IMG/VR virus record: IMGVR_UViG_3300023112_000074
Location: 1 to 29,188 of that record
DNA: 29,188 bases
Direction: 5' to 3' (one strand)
Source: a virus
In this document: piece by piece, positions 7,512 to 13,520 of the stretch
Position numbering within the stretch: position 1 is the first letter of the stretch
Layout: every line of letters begins with the position of its first letter
The notes under the pieces: model-generated
The model's input: only the letters and a program-made list of their open reading frames with translations
Told to the model about the DNA's origin: nothing
Database searches by the model: none
Program-made: the position numbers and the translations under genes

Positions 7512-7753
7512 TAGTTGTTGTCTCCCTGTCGGTTAGCCTTAGCTTGCTCACGGCACTCGCTGATTACTAAGTCATGCAGGTGGTGGGGTACACCACTGCT
7601 ATGTGCTAGCTTGTCTACGCTATTAAAGAAATCAGTAGTGTCAACATGTGCGAGTATGTTACGTGCATAGTTGGCAATGATAGGCTTGAACGCCTCACTG
7701 ATAGGTGTGCTAAGAAACGTGTGTCTCTTGGTGTGTTGCTTACGTGTCTTCAT
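7511..7753 (-). CDS. Hypothetical protein (80 aa)
   Basis: ATG at 7753 has a perfect AAGGAGG seven bases upstream. The protein has a basic N-terminus (MKTRKQHTKRHTF) and a helical remainder that ends in Gln/Asn/Asp. No domain is recognised. It is flanked by a gene ending 21 bases upstream and by a TAATG junction downstream, so it is a typical member of the small-gene operon. Confidence 0.65.
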   Translation of the reverse strand: MKTRKQHTKRHTFLSTPISEAFKPIIANYARNILAHVDTTDFFNSVDKLAHSSGVPHHLHDLVISECREQAKANRQGDNN

Positions 7754-7774
7754 AGCTTGCCTCCTTACTGGTAG

Positions 7775-8149
7775 CTACGTGGTTGTGGAATGTGTGCTTT
7801 GGTTGCCGATACCTACCTCCTCTGTTGTGATGTTACGCAGTGCGATGATGCCATGTTCATACACACTGTATTGCTTCAGCCCAAGGTGACATGATGCTAC
7901 TCGTGAGCCATCACGAACACTCCACCTTACATGGGCTGGCTGGTTCATCATGTCTGTGCTATGAACTACTACTAATACCTTAGCCAGCCACCCGCTAGCA
8001 GTAAGCAGTGCCAACCATGCCTCAAACGCCTCAACATTTGGGTATGCAACGGTGTACCTACCACTGGCGATGCCGCTGACAATGAACGTGTACTCATGCC
8101 CAGCCCATAAGTTTAACGGTGTGTGTAGGAAGTTAATTGTCTTTGTCAT
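7775..8149 (-). CDS. Hypothetical protein (124 aa)
   Basis: The frame opens at ATG 8149 (MTKTINFLHTPLNLWAGHEY) with only a weak TTAGGT site, and overlaps the preceding gene by 17 nt, so coupling is likely. The sequence alternates beta-like segments (YTFIVSGIASGRYTVAYP) with a hydrophobic helix (AWLALLTASGWLAKVLVVV) that is probably buried rather than membrane-spanning. No family is recognised. Confidence 0.6.
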   Translation of the reverse strand: MTKTINFLHTPLNLWAGHEYTFIVSGIASGRYTVAYPNVEAFEAWLALLTASGWLAKVLVVVHSTDMMNQPAHVRWSVRDGSRVASCHLGLKQYSVYEHGIIALRNITTEEVGIGNQSTHSTTT

Positions 8150-8471
8150 ATGTGTTACCTAATACAGTAGCTATCCACCCCGCTACGATTGTCTGTGCTC
8201 GCACCCACATGGCGTTGTCATCTGTCTCTAGTTTCTTTTGGTTGTCATCAAACAAGTCACGCTGCTGTTCGGGTGGTGCGACCTTGCGGCCTGCTACTAT
8301 GTGCGCCTTAACTTTATCGCATGTCTGCTCGTACTGACCAATTAGCATGAGCATCTTAGTGTTACGCTGCGCCCTGCCTGCTGGGTCAATGTCATTAAGG
8401 GTATCGTGGTGTGCCTTGAGTATGTCTATGTTACGGCGCATGTCCTCTAGCTTTTTAATGAGTTCATCCAT
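8133..8471 (-). CDS. Helical hypothetical protein (112 aa)
   Basis: I choose ATG 8471 (MDELIKKLEDMRRNIDIL) because GGGAGAGG lies about eight bases upstream; the ATG at 8489 would sit on top of that site. The N-terminal half is a predicted coiled coil. Residues near 34-40 (TLNDIDPA) are encoded by a 25-bp segment repeated exactly in a neighbouring gene. Function unknown. Confidence 0.6.
   Translation of the reverse strand: MDELIKKLEDMRRNIDILKAHHDTLNDIDPAGRAQRNTKMLMLIGQYEQTCDKVKAHIVAGRKVAPPEQQRDLFDDNQKKLETDDNAMWVRAQTIVAGWIATVLGNTYDKDN
8380..8404 (-). repeat. 25-bp exact direct repeat, copy 1
   Basis: These 25 bases (starting GCTGGGTCAATGTC on the plus strand) are identical to 8848-8872. Both copies lie inside different small genes in the same reading frame and encode TLNDIDPA. 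A shorter, diverged version (GGGTCAGTGTCGTT) is at 9206-9219 in a third gene, encoding NDTDPA. Confidence 0.9.
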
Positions 8472-8788
8472 ACTCGCATCCTCTCCCATGCTGGTTGATG
8501 TAGTTCATAGCTAAGTGCGTGACCATTAGGTGGCCTCGACACCATAGCTGGGCGTATTAGTCGTGTGTCTATACTCACCCTATTCTGGATAGCAATGACA
8601 GGCTCTCTCCAATAGAACACACCAAAGCCTGACCTGAATATGAATGGCATGAGCGTAGCCCACGCTATCAACTCACGCACCCTGTATTTCTTTACTGCCT
8701 GCCAATGTTTAAGCACTATCCTTGGCTCACTTTTAGGTGAGCGTATGTACAACACACACAGTGCATTGGCACTCTCATCAGTAATCAC
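8447..8788 (-). CDS. Hypothetical protein (113 aa)
   Basis: The start is GTG at 8788 with GAGGAG six bases upstream, inside the end of the preceding gene (11-nt overlap). The protein has basic and aromatic residues (KHWQAVKKYRVRELIAWATL) and one moderately hydrophobic stretch, LMPFIFRSGFGVFYW. It overlaps the next gene by 25 nt. No domain is recognised. Confidence 0.6.
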   Translation of the reverse strand: MITDESANALCVLYIRSPKSEPRIVLKHWQAVKKYRVRELIAWATLMPFIFRSGFGVFYWREPVIAIQNRVSIDTRLIRPAMVSRPPNGHALSYELHQPAWERMRVWMNSLKS

Positions 8789-9125
8789 GGGCTAACTCCT
8801 CTTGCTCTCGTACCATTAACTTCCACTGCCTAACGTGCAGCCAGTACGCTGGGTCAATGTCATTAAGGGTATGTGTTACACATGGCTCAAGTAATAGTAC
8901 GTTGTGCCATAGCACTGACTTTGGCAGCCCAAGTCTTTGTAGTGCGGTGGTCTGGTCTACTGTCATGTCAGGCATGAGTAGCAGTAGCGCAAGCAAGTCA
9001 TCTTGGTAGCATGACCTGACTACTAGCTTGCCATCTAAGTTTTGTCTGCCTTGGTACCAGTGGTAGGTAGGTGTGCATAACACCACTGCGTGCATCTTGA
9101 GTAGGTTAGTCGCGCCCATCGCCAT
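8778..9125 (-). CDS. Hypothetical protein (115 aa)
   Basis: Two starts are possible: ATG 9125 (four bases after GGGGAG) and ATG 9119 (ten bases after it). The second has the more normal spacing. The protein carries CYQDDLLALLLLMPDMTVDQ and a TLNDIDPAYWLHVRQW segment encoded by the second copy of the 25-bp repeat. No family is recognised. Confidence 0.6.
   Translation of the reverse strand: MAMGATNLLKMHAVVLCTPTYHWYQGRQNLDGKLVVRSCYQDDLLALLLLMPDMTVDQTTALQRLGLPKSVLWHNVLLLEPCVTHTLNDIDPAYWLHVRQWKLMVREQEELARDY
8848..8872 (-). repeat. 25-bp exact direct repeat, copy 2
   Basis: Identical to 8380-8404 over 25 bases; the flanks on both sides are unrelated. The two copies are 468 bp apart and in the same orientation. 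Confidence 0.9.
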
Positions 9126-9516
9126 AAATCTCCCCGCGTGGCTCAGTCATAAGTAGGAACGCTGTTATCTTTTGTGCCAGCTCCTCCGCATATCTAACAG
9201 CAGCAGGGTCAGTGTCGTTTGTATGTATCACTATCACACCCATGCTGCTGCTGCTGTTGATAAGTACATAAGGGTGGTTGTCACCTATGCCAAGTATGCT
9301 CCCCGGCAATGAGACAATGCCTCGGTGTGGTATGCCTTGGTTGTCTTTGATAATTGCCTTGTCTGAATTATCACGTGTGTCACCAACCTCCCATGCTGGT
9401 TCATTTTTCATAGCATCTCTACCCATGCGTTGTAGTGTGCGGTCAAGCACACGTTGCCAATCGTGTGCTACTTTCCTATTGCTGCGTATCACCCTGACCC
9501 TCGCTGCCGTGTGCAT
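9106..9516 (-). CDS. Hypothetical protein (136 aa)
   Basis: The longest frame starts at ATG 9516 without a ribosome site. A GTG at 9492 (VIRSNRKVAHDW) has GAGG at good spacing and may be the true start. The protein shows a Ser-rich stretch (INSSSSMGVIVIHTNDTDPA) from a CTG-rich tract near 9244-9256. The N-terminus is basic. It overlaps neighbours on both sides (20 nt downstream, 41 nt upstream). No domain is recognised. Confidence 0.6.
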   Translation of the reverse strand: MHTAARVRVIRSNRKVAHDWQRVLDRTLQRMGRDAMKNEPAWEVGDTRDNSDKAIIKDNQGIPHRGIVSLPGSILGIGDNHPYVLINSSSSMGVIVIHTNDTDPAAVRYAEELAQKITAFLLMTEPRGEIYGDGRD

Positions 9517-9862
9517 CAGGCAAGGTGGGCCATATGATTATCATGTTGGGATGCTCAGCCCACGCTGGCTCATGTATAGGTAGTGCACAGTCCACCACAT
9601 GTACGTCATACACCTTGCCTGTCTGTGCGTCCTTGCTCTGCCAGAAACAAGCCATCGGCTTACAGCTATTCCCGCTACCAATTAGAGTATTGGCACACTC
9701 ATTGGTAGCTAGGCTATGCTTAACCCTGTCTACCTCACCATCAATGATGATGTTCACGCGGCTACGTTCATTCGCTGCCATGCGCCCTATTACAGTGCCA
9801 ATGGTGGCACCTATGATTACTAGCAGTATCATTGCAACTGCTGATAGTGTGCTTGTCTTCAT
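9476..9862 (-). CDS. Membrane-anchored small protein (128 aa)
   Basis: ATG at 9862 follows a TTAGGA site. Residues about 5-27 form a single hydrophobic helix (LSAVAMILLVIIGATIGTVI) after a short basic start, giving an N-terminal membrane anchor or uncleaved signal with the rest outside. The exposed part has four Cys (NECAN, GNSCKP, MACFW, VDCALP), which fits disulfides in the periplasm. The layout (single N-terminal helix plus periplasmic part) is also seen in i-spanins, but the coiled coil expected there is absent. Function unknown. Confidence 0.65.
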   Translation of the reverse strand: MKTSTLSAVAMILLVIIGATIGTVIGRMAANERSRVNIIIDGEVDRVKHSLATNECANTLIGSGNSCKPMACFWQSKDAQTGKVYDVHVVDCALPIHEPAWAEHPNMIIIWPTLPDAHGSEGQGDTQQ

Positions 9863-9880
9863 GTGTCTAGGTTCCTAAGG

Positions 9881-9995
9881 TTATTGTCTACCGGCACCTG
9901 CTAATGCCAGTAAGTTAAGGATGGTTGGCCCGTTGTCCAACGGTGGAACCGTACCGCCACGCAAGCAATTATCCCCATAACCTTGCGTGTTCCAT
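9881..9995 (-). pseudogene. Probable frameshifted small gene
   Basis: ATG at 9995 opens a frame (MEHARLWG) that stops after eight codons. Across a GGGG run at about 9977-9980 another frame continues with protein-like sequence, NCLRGGTVPPLDNGPTILNL and LLALAGAGRQ, up to TAA at 9881. Removing one G would join them into a 37-aa protein. The gap otherwise has no gene, and both flanks are genes with minimal spacing, so a broken or mis-read small gene is the best explanation. Confidence 0.35.
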
Positions 9996-10001
9996 GCTCT
10001 G

Positions 10002-10184
10002 TTACTCCAATGAGATTAGTAGCCAATCATGCCCGCCATGCTCTGGTACTAGTTCTGTTGTGATGTTCTCAGGCTCATGCTCGGACACTAGGTGCCATAG
10101 CGTAGCTGGTGGCACCTAGTGTAACTCAGCTATCAAGTCACCAACTGTCATGGCTGCTTTGGTATTCGCTCGTGTAATTACCAT
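10002..10184 (-). pseudogene. Small phage protein gene interrupted in frame by an amber codon
   Basis: ATG at 10184 opens MVITRANTKAAMTVGDLIAE-LH and then meets TAG at 10118-10116. The same frame continues with VPPATLWHLVSEHEP and runs 37 more codons to TAA at 10002, ending HDWLLISLE. The piece after the TAG continues the pattern 'tVgdLIaeL..lPpda.vwh', common in small phage proteins, so the two pieces appear to be one protein of 60 residues with amber at codon 23. CAG to TAG is the simplest mutation. A GTG directly after the TAG could also restart translation. The amber codon lies inside a perfect 13-bp hairpin, so readthrough is possible. Other genes here end normally with TAG, so genome-wide recoding is unlikely. 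Confidence 0.6.
10085..10122. other. Perfect 13-bp hairpin over the amber codon
   Basis: ACACTAGGTGCCA (10085-10097) and TGGCACCTAGTGT (10110-10122) pair perfectly around a 12-nt loop. No T-run follows on either strand, so it is not a normal terminator. The stem contains the internal TAG of the overlapping gene and remains coding on both sides. Confidence 0.8.
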
Positions 10185-10185
10185 G

Positions 10186-10416
10186 CTACTTGCCTCTGTA
10201 CCTGCTGATAGTATCTTCCACCACCACATCATTGCGCCGTGACTGAGTGGCAGTCACCCACTCCTGATAGCAGCCCTTGCACTTGGTGTGTTCCAGTGGC
10301 ACGAGCAACCTAACCCCTATGCTGCGGGGCGTGATGTATGTGTCGCTGCTGTGCTCACTGATGTCAGTGCCGGAACACGTAGGGCATACGCCCGATGGTG
10401 CTATTAGTGTGGTCAT
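10186..10416 (-). CDS. Small zinc-ribbon protein (76 aa)
   Basis: ATG at 10416 follows an AGGATAA site. The protein contains CPTC at residues 11-14 and CKGC at about 46-49, a two-knuckle zinc ribbon, with a basic C-terminus (TQSRRNDVVVEDTISRYRGK). Such ribbons occur in many small phage proteins and in MqsA/YgiT-type antitoxin N-termini; no toxin partner is seen here. A nucleic-acid or protein-binding role is likely. Confidence 0.7.
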   Translation of the reverse strand: MTTLIAPSGVCPTCSGTDISEHSSDTYITPRSIGVRLLVPLEHTKCKGCYQEWVTATQSRRNDVVVEDTISRYRGK

Positions 10417-10422
10417 GTGTGT

Positions 10423-10656
10423 TTATCCTACGCTGCTTGGTGAGTTGCCTTGTATGTCGTCAATAGTAACTCGTTGTGCCATGCCAATATGCATGATGAT
10501 GCCTTGCTCTGTCTTGCAGTATGAGTACATACCATCAGGGTGGTCGAAGTATATGCGTGTCGGCGGCTCATCAGGCGTGCCACCAACAAGTATCCACGTG
10601 CCTAATGGCACGTTATACAGTGGTGTGTTGTGGATGTGCGGTGGGTTGTGTCTCAT
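10423..10656 (-). CDS. Conserved small phage protein with DGMYSYC motif (77 aa)
   Basis: ATG at 10656 follows GGAGG seven bases upstream. The centre of the protein reads IYFDHPDGMYSYCKTEQG, a motif I recall from a widespread small phage protein family of unknown function ('f.hiDGMYSyc.d..G.v.hl'). The preceding YNVPLGTWILVGG also fits that family. It is probably a small beta-rich protein. The 208 bp upstream to the next gene have no convincing ORF and carry a GT-repeat near 10782-10799. Confidence 0.7.
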   Translation of the reverse strand: MRHNPPHIHNTPLYNVPLGTWILVGGTPDEPPTRIYFDHPDGMYSYCKTEQGIIMHIGMAQRVTIDDIQGNSPSSVG

Positions 10657-10864
10657 GGGCGTGCCTCCAATGGGGTCGGAGATGTGAATGGGTTAGATGT
10701 GCATGATGTGTGGTGTTAGAGATGCCACACGACAAAAGGACATTGGGTACCCAAGCCTACCACTGAATGTGTCAGTGTCCGTGTGGTGTGTGTGTGTGGT
10801 GACTTCATCAGCTGCGACTCAGGTTATATGCCACGCCACCACATGGCGAGCCGATTCGGTACTG

Positions 10865-11062
10865 TTAGCTATCTAGGTGCTTCACGCACTGGGTTGGGTC
10901 AGTTGTGTCTATGCAACCGGCAAGCGTGAAGGTGAGTGTTACCCCACCAACAAATGTCAGCGCTAGTGGGTATGGGTGTGGCTCGGTGATAGATGTAACC
11001 GTGGCTGGTGCGCCATGATAGTCTGTCACTTTGTCACCCACTTTGAATGGGCGTTGTGCCAT
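10865..11062 (-). CDS. Small beta-barrel-like phage protein (65 aa)
   Basis: ATG at 11062 follows AGGAGG ten bases upstream. The sequence begins MAQRPFKVGDKVTDYHGAPA and continues with VTSI and YPLALTF. The 'vGDkV.d..ga.atVtsI' pattern is that of small SH3/KOW-like barrels common in phages. It is the first gene of the minus-strand string after the repeat-rich control region. Function unknown. Confidence 0.65.
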   Translation of the reverse strand: MAQRPFKVGDKVTDYHGAPATVTSITEPHPYPLALTFVGGVTLTFTLAGCIDTTDPTQCVKHLDS

Positions 11063-11162
11063 AGTTGTGTAACCTCCTGATTTCTTAGTGAGATTGTGTG
11101 TAAAGTACGGCGTGACCTAGCGGCCTTGCGTACTGGTGTAAAGATGCACCATATGAACTGCA

Positions 11163-11421
11163 TTGTAATGTCCATAATGTCCATGTTTGTAAATTGTAAT
11201 GTCCATTGATTTCTTTATACTAATCAATAGGTTGCCTTAATGTCCATAATGTCCATGTCTTAAACGGACATTACTTTTTTACACTCGCATTTTTATTTTG
11301 CGTAGCAGCAAGGCGCTTCTATAGCTCATCCTCTTTTACTACATGGACATTAAAGACATTAGGACATTAAGACTTGGAATGCCTATGGTTGTGCCGATCT
11401 TAATGTCCATATAAATGTCCA
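11163..11421. repeat. Array of AATGTCC words in both orientations (possible origin or operator array)
   Basis: AATGTCCAT occurs at 11167, 11176, 11198, 11239, 11248 and 11402, and AATGTCCA at 11414. The reverse complement GGACATT occurs at 11266, 11345 (as ATGGACATTA) and 11362. Two pairs are exact 9-bp tandem doublets (11167-11184 and 11239-11256). About ten copies in 255 bp of AT-rich, non-coding DNA is far above chance. No convincing gene lies in 11063-11524. The form fits iterons of a replication origin or binding sites of a phage regulator; the binding protein is unknown. Confidence 0.8.
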
Positions 11422-11470
11422 CCTGTGCCGCATCGCGTCACAAAACCTAGACATTTGGCTGTACTTGTCC

Positions 11471-11495
11471 TGACTTTCTGTAGGTGACACTCACA
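11471..11495 (+). repeat. 25-bp inverted repeat, left copy
   Basis: The segment TGACTTTCTGTAGGTGACAC and the five bases after it match 12180-12156 on the other strand at 22 of 25 positions; all three differences are transitions. The two copies point toward each other and bracket the 199-codon gene. Confidence 0.75.
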
Positions 11496-11524
11496 TTGAT
11501 TACTTTCTACTAGGGTACTGGGTA

Positions 11525-12124
11525 CTACGCGGCCTTGCGACCTTCCGGCAATGCGGCGGGGCGAGTGAGCAACCGGGCATTGTTGTATGCCTTGTCAATC
11601 TGTGCCTCGCTGTTACCGGCCTTGCGTGATTTAGCTAATACCAGCTTGAACGCTTCAGCCATTTTGAAGTCAGCCTTGGATGATGCCTTCTCCGCTGCGT
11701 TCTCGTTGTCGAGTGCCATGCGGAGCAGCTTTTCCCAGACTGGTACAGCTACTAACGTCCCATCAGCTTGCTTGTATTCAGACATTTCGCGGAGTGCAGC
11801 CAACTTATCTTTGTCAGCTTTGCCCGTGAATGTCTCAGCATCGGCTATGTATTCAAAGGGTATCAGTCCTTGAGAGAACTCCTCACCAACTGATATACTT
11901 GTGAATACACGCTTCACGAACCGGAACCGCTTGAATTGTCGCGCACCTTCCAACACCTTGTCGAAGTGTGCGGTGTCGCCGGAGTCGAAACCCTTGGCGA
12001 CGTGATTAGCAATCCAGTCCTCGAAGCGTTTGGCTACCTTAGCTGCGCCGCCTTCGATGAAGTAGACATCCGCTGCTTTGAGTTGCTTTGCTGTGAACTG
12101 CTTGAACAGTGTGATTTTATTCAT
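11525..12124 (-). CDS. Unrecognised protein of the control region (199 aa)
   Basis: I place the start at ATG 12124 (MNKITLFKQFTAKQLKAADV) because AAAGGA lies nine bases upstream; the open frame extends to 12190, but that part is leader. The protein is Lys/Ala/Glu-rich and mainly helical, ending LPEGRKAA. It contains no known catalytic or DNA-binding motif that I can see. It sits alone in the divergent control region between a repeat array and a hairpin, flanked by inverted repeats. This position suggests a regulatory or replication role, or an independently acquired gene. The size and composition would fit a DNA-binding or structural early protein. Confidence 0.75.
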   Translation of the reverse strand: MNKITLFKQFTAKQLKAADVYFIEGGAAKVAKRFEDWIANHVAKGFDSGDTAHFDKVLEGARQFKRFRFVKRVFTSISVGEEFSQGLIPFEYIADAETFTGKADKDKLAALREMSEYKQADGTLVAVPVWEKLLRMALDNENAAEKASSKADFKMAEAFKLVLAKSRKAGNSEAQIDKAYNNARLLTRPAALPEGRKAA

Positions 12125-12155
12125 GTCATTTATTCCTTTCAGTGTTACTCGTGAG

Positions 12156-12180
12156 TGCGAGTGCCACCTACAGAAAATCA
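12156..12180 (-). repeat. 25-bp inverted repeat, right copy, in the leader of the 199-aa gene
   Basis: Read on the minus strand, TGATTTTCTGTAGGTGGCAC and the next five bases match 11471-11495 with three transitions. It lies 32 bp upstream of the ATG at 12124 and directly after the strong hairpin. Confidence 0.75.
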
Positions 12181-12211
12181 GGCCGCTCAATCGTGTGGAC
12201 TTGAGCGGCCT
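12180..12211 (-). other. Strong 11-bp hairpin (attenuator or leader RNA element)
   Basis: AGGCCGCTCAA (12180-12190) and TTGAGCGGCCT (12201-12211) form a perfect GC-rich stem around a 10-nt loop. In the minus-strand transcript it is followed by GATTTTC, a short T-run, and lies about 55 nt before the 199-aa gene. It could be an attenuator for that gene or part of a small RNA; on the plus strand no T-run follows. Confidence 0.6.
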
Positions 12212-12533
12212 AACAAAAATCGTTTTACCTGCGTGCTCAACGTCACTCCAATAAGGGTTGAGGTACAGGGAATATCGCTGTCGTTGTGTGCGCGGCCCTA
12301 TTTCAAGGGTCGATTGTGTCCCGCGCTTATCGCTACCGGGCTAGAGTCCTTACCAATTCGCCTTGCGACTTCGCGCTTCCTTGCGCATCAGGTTATGGGT
12401 TAGGGGCGGCGGCCTACCATGGCTGCGCGACTCGGCGTATTCGTACCCGCTTTTGCTTCGGACTTGAGGGATTCGGTATCTCGGCACATCGCTGCGTCGT
12501 AGCACCTAACCGCATGGCTATCCTAGAACGGCG

Positions 12534-12564
12534 CATCGGGGATAATCATCGGGGATAATCATCG
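12534..12564. repeat. 13-bp tandem repeat
   Basis: CATCGGGGATAAT occurs twice in direct succession (12534-12546, 12547-12559), followed by CATCG, giving 2.4 units. It lies in the non-coding part of the control region about 160 bp before the plus-strand promoter. Confidence 0.85.
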
Positions 12565-12633
12565 CTTGCAATTTGCCGCTCATAATTGGGGTTTTCAATC
12601 ATCATCGACCGACCCACCACCACGGACACCACA

Positions 12634-12648
12634 CCCCCCCCACCCCCC
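12634..12648. other. C-tract (C8-A-C6)
   Basis: An uninterrupted C8 followed by A and C6 lies in a C/A-rich stretch (about 12610-12650). The minus strand is correspondingly G-rich and could form unusual structure. It stands out from the balanced composition elsewhere. Confidence 0.6.
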
Positions 12649-12721
12649 GGTCACGTTTATCGCTCAGTCGCATAGATTTCAGAAAATTTCAGCTTAGGCC
12701 CATTTTAGCAACTAAGTGACC

Positions 12722-12750
12722 TTGACACACCAACCCCCATCCCCTATTAT
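12722..12750 (+). promoter_or_regulatory. Near-consensus sigma70 promoter for the plus-strand arm
   Basis: TTGACA (12722-12727), a 17-bp spacer and TATTAT (12745-12750) match the consensus at 11 of 12 positions with optimal spacing. The expected start point, 6-8 bases after the -10, falls at or next to the ATG at 12757, so the first gene would be leaderless or nearly so. This is the strongest host-type promoter in the window and points into the small-gene and packaging cassette. Confidence 0.8.
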
Positions 12751-12756
12751 CTACAC

Positions 12757-13113
12757 ATGACATACGGACGCCTGAATGATCCAAGCATACCTGCCATCGG
12801 CATGGTCAATATACCTGCGCTACACGCCCATATCACAGGCAGCACCAACATAACCAAGGCAAAGAAAGCCACGCAGCCATGTGAAGCACTTGTGTCTAAC
12901 CATAAATTCACAGTATATGGTGCCGTTGAGATACAAGGCACCATAACCGCCTCGCGGGCCTGCCAACCCACCCACGGCCCATACAACAACGTATTAAGTT
13001 CCGAGGACGAGTACCAGCAAGCTGACGATGAGCAGAGGGTGCAAGGCTACATCAATCACTTTCAGGATGACGGCCAGCCACGCATGCCCCGACACCGCCC
13101 TTGCTGTGATTGA
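12757..13113 (+). CDS. Hypothetical protein at the predicted transcription start (118 aa)
   Basis: The ATG coincides with the predicted start point of the promoter just upstream, leaving no room for a Shine-Dalgarno site. The N-terminal part reads MTYGRLNDPSIPAIGMVNIP and the C-terminal part is acidic and Gln-rich (DEYQQADDEQRVQGYINHFQ). No domain is recognised. The last 47 bases overlap another small ORF. Frames on the other strand are also open here, so the coding call is moderate. Confidence 0.5.
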   Translation: MTYGRLNDPSIPAIGMVNIPALHAHITGSTNITKAKKATQPCEALVSNHKFTVYGAVEIQGTITASRACQPTHGPYNNVLSSEDEYQQADDEQRVQGYINHFQDDGQPRMPRHRPCCD

Positions 13114-13156
13114 GGCGTTGGAAGCGGAGCATGAGGCGAATGGTTCTTTGCTGTGA
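13067..13156 (+). CDS. 29-codon ORF, fragment of a repeated module
   Basis: ATG at 13067 is preceded by TTCAGG and opens MTASHACPDTALAVIEALEA, stopping at 13156. The DTALAVIEA part, and 24 of 27 bases beneath it, match residues in the gene at 13517-13882. It is either a tiny gene or a leftover of a duplicated copy of that gene. Confidence 0.4.
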   Translation: MTASHACPDTALAVIEALEAEHEANGSLL

Positions 13157-13217
13157 CTGCTGTTGATACAACTGGAAACGAAAGCGAATTTTCTAATTCC
13201 GGCAGCAAGGAAATACC

Positions 13218-13520
13218 ATGACTGATGAACTAACAAAAGCCCTGCAAGCAATGGACGCACAAGCGGATGAGGTGCGTGGGTGGTGTACGCACATTCCGCT
13301 TTTAACTCTAATCGCCCAGCGTGATGCGTTACGTGGGTTGGCTGAGTTTGCAGGGCATAAGTTTGAATGTGCAGCCTCACGTAATCATTTGGATTGTTAC
13401 AAAAATCATGCGCCACATCCATGCACCTGCGGATTCGACAAAGCTGAATATGCCCTTAAGAGCAGATTAACTGACTTAGTACGCCTTCAAGAGCAGTCAG
13501 GAAACGAGGGAGACAAATGA
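13218..13520 (+). CDS. Small Cys/His-rich phage protein (100 aa)
   Basis: ATG at 13218 follows AAGGAAATACC. The N-terminal half is helical (MTDELTKALQAMDAQADEVR). The C-terminal part has HKFEC, HLDC and HPCTCGFDKAEYALKSRL, the 'C.CG.d.A...l' zinc-binding tail found in many short phage proteins. It overlaps the next gene by ATGA. The role is probably metal-stabilised binding; nothing more specific is visible. Confidence 0.7.
   Translation: MTDELTKALQAMDAQADEVRGWCTHIPLLTLIAQRDALRGLAEFAGHKFECAASRNHLDCYKNHAPHPCTCGFDKAEYALKSRLTDLVRLQEQSGNEGDK

Larger units (their letters stand above)
12155..12558 (+). other. Possible decayed ash-like ORF or leader region
   Basis: Two overlapping plus-strand frames (12155-12403 and 12286-12558) read protein-like text such as VEVQGISLSLCARPYFKGRL and PALIATGLESLPIRLA, continuing in the other frame with YHGCATRRIRTRFCFGLEGF. 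From memory the first piece resembles 'ash'-type ORFs of P4-like leader regions (a GI..Lf.a..FkG....ALIa.GfesL pattern). I could not check this. No good ribosome site is present and a frameshift would be needed. The base composition here differs from neighbouring genes. Confidence 0.25.

Noticed and set aside
8380-8872. CRISPR array
   Set aside because: Only two copies 468 bp apart, both inside coding frames, with no regular spacers.
10116-10118. Genome-wide reassignment of TAG to an amino acid
   Set aside because: Several clear genes end with TAG, for example those ending at 6231, 6568, 11525 and 19956, so TAG is a working stop codon. The single internal TAG needs a local explanation.
10716-10808. 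30-codon minus-strand ORF (MKSPHTHTTRTLTHSVVG)
   Set aside because: It is driven by a CA/GT repeat, has no ribosome site and the composition is not protein-like.
12260-12420. Possible tRNA or tRNA-like element
   Set aside because: I found no GTTCRANNC T-loop with matching acceptor arms here or elsewhere in the window.
12994-13422. Minus-strand 142-codon ORF with a hydrophobic end
   Set aside because: It lies opposite the plus-strand genes at 12757-13520, has no ribosome site, and the plus frames have normal ATGA couplings.
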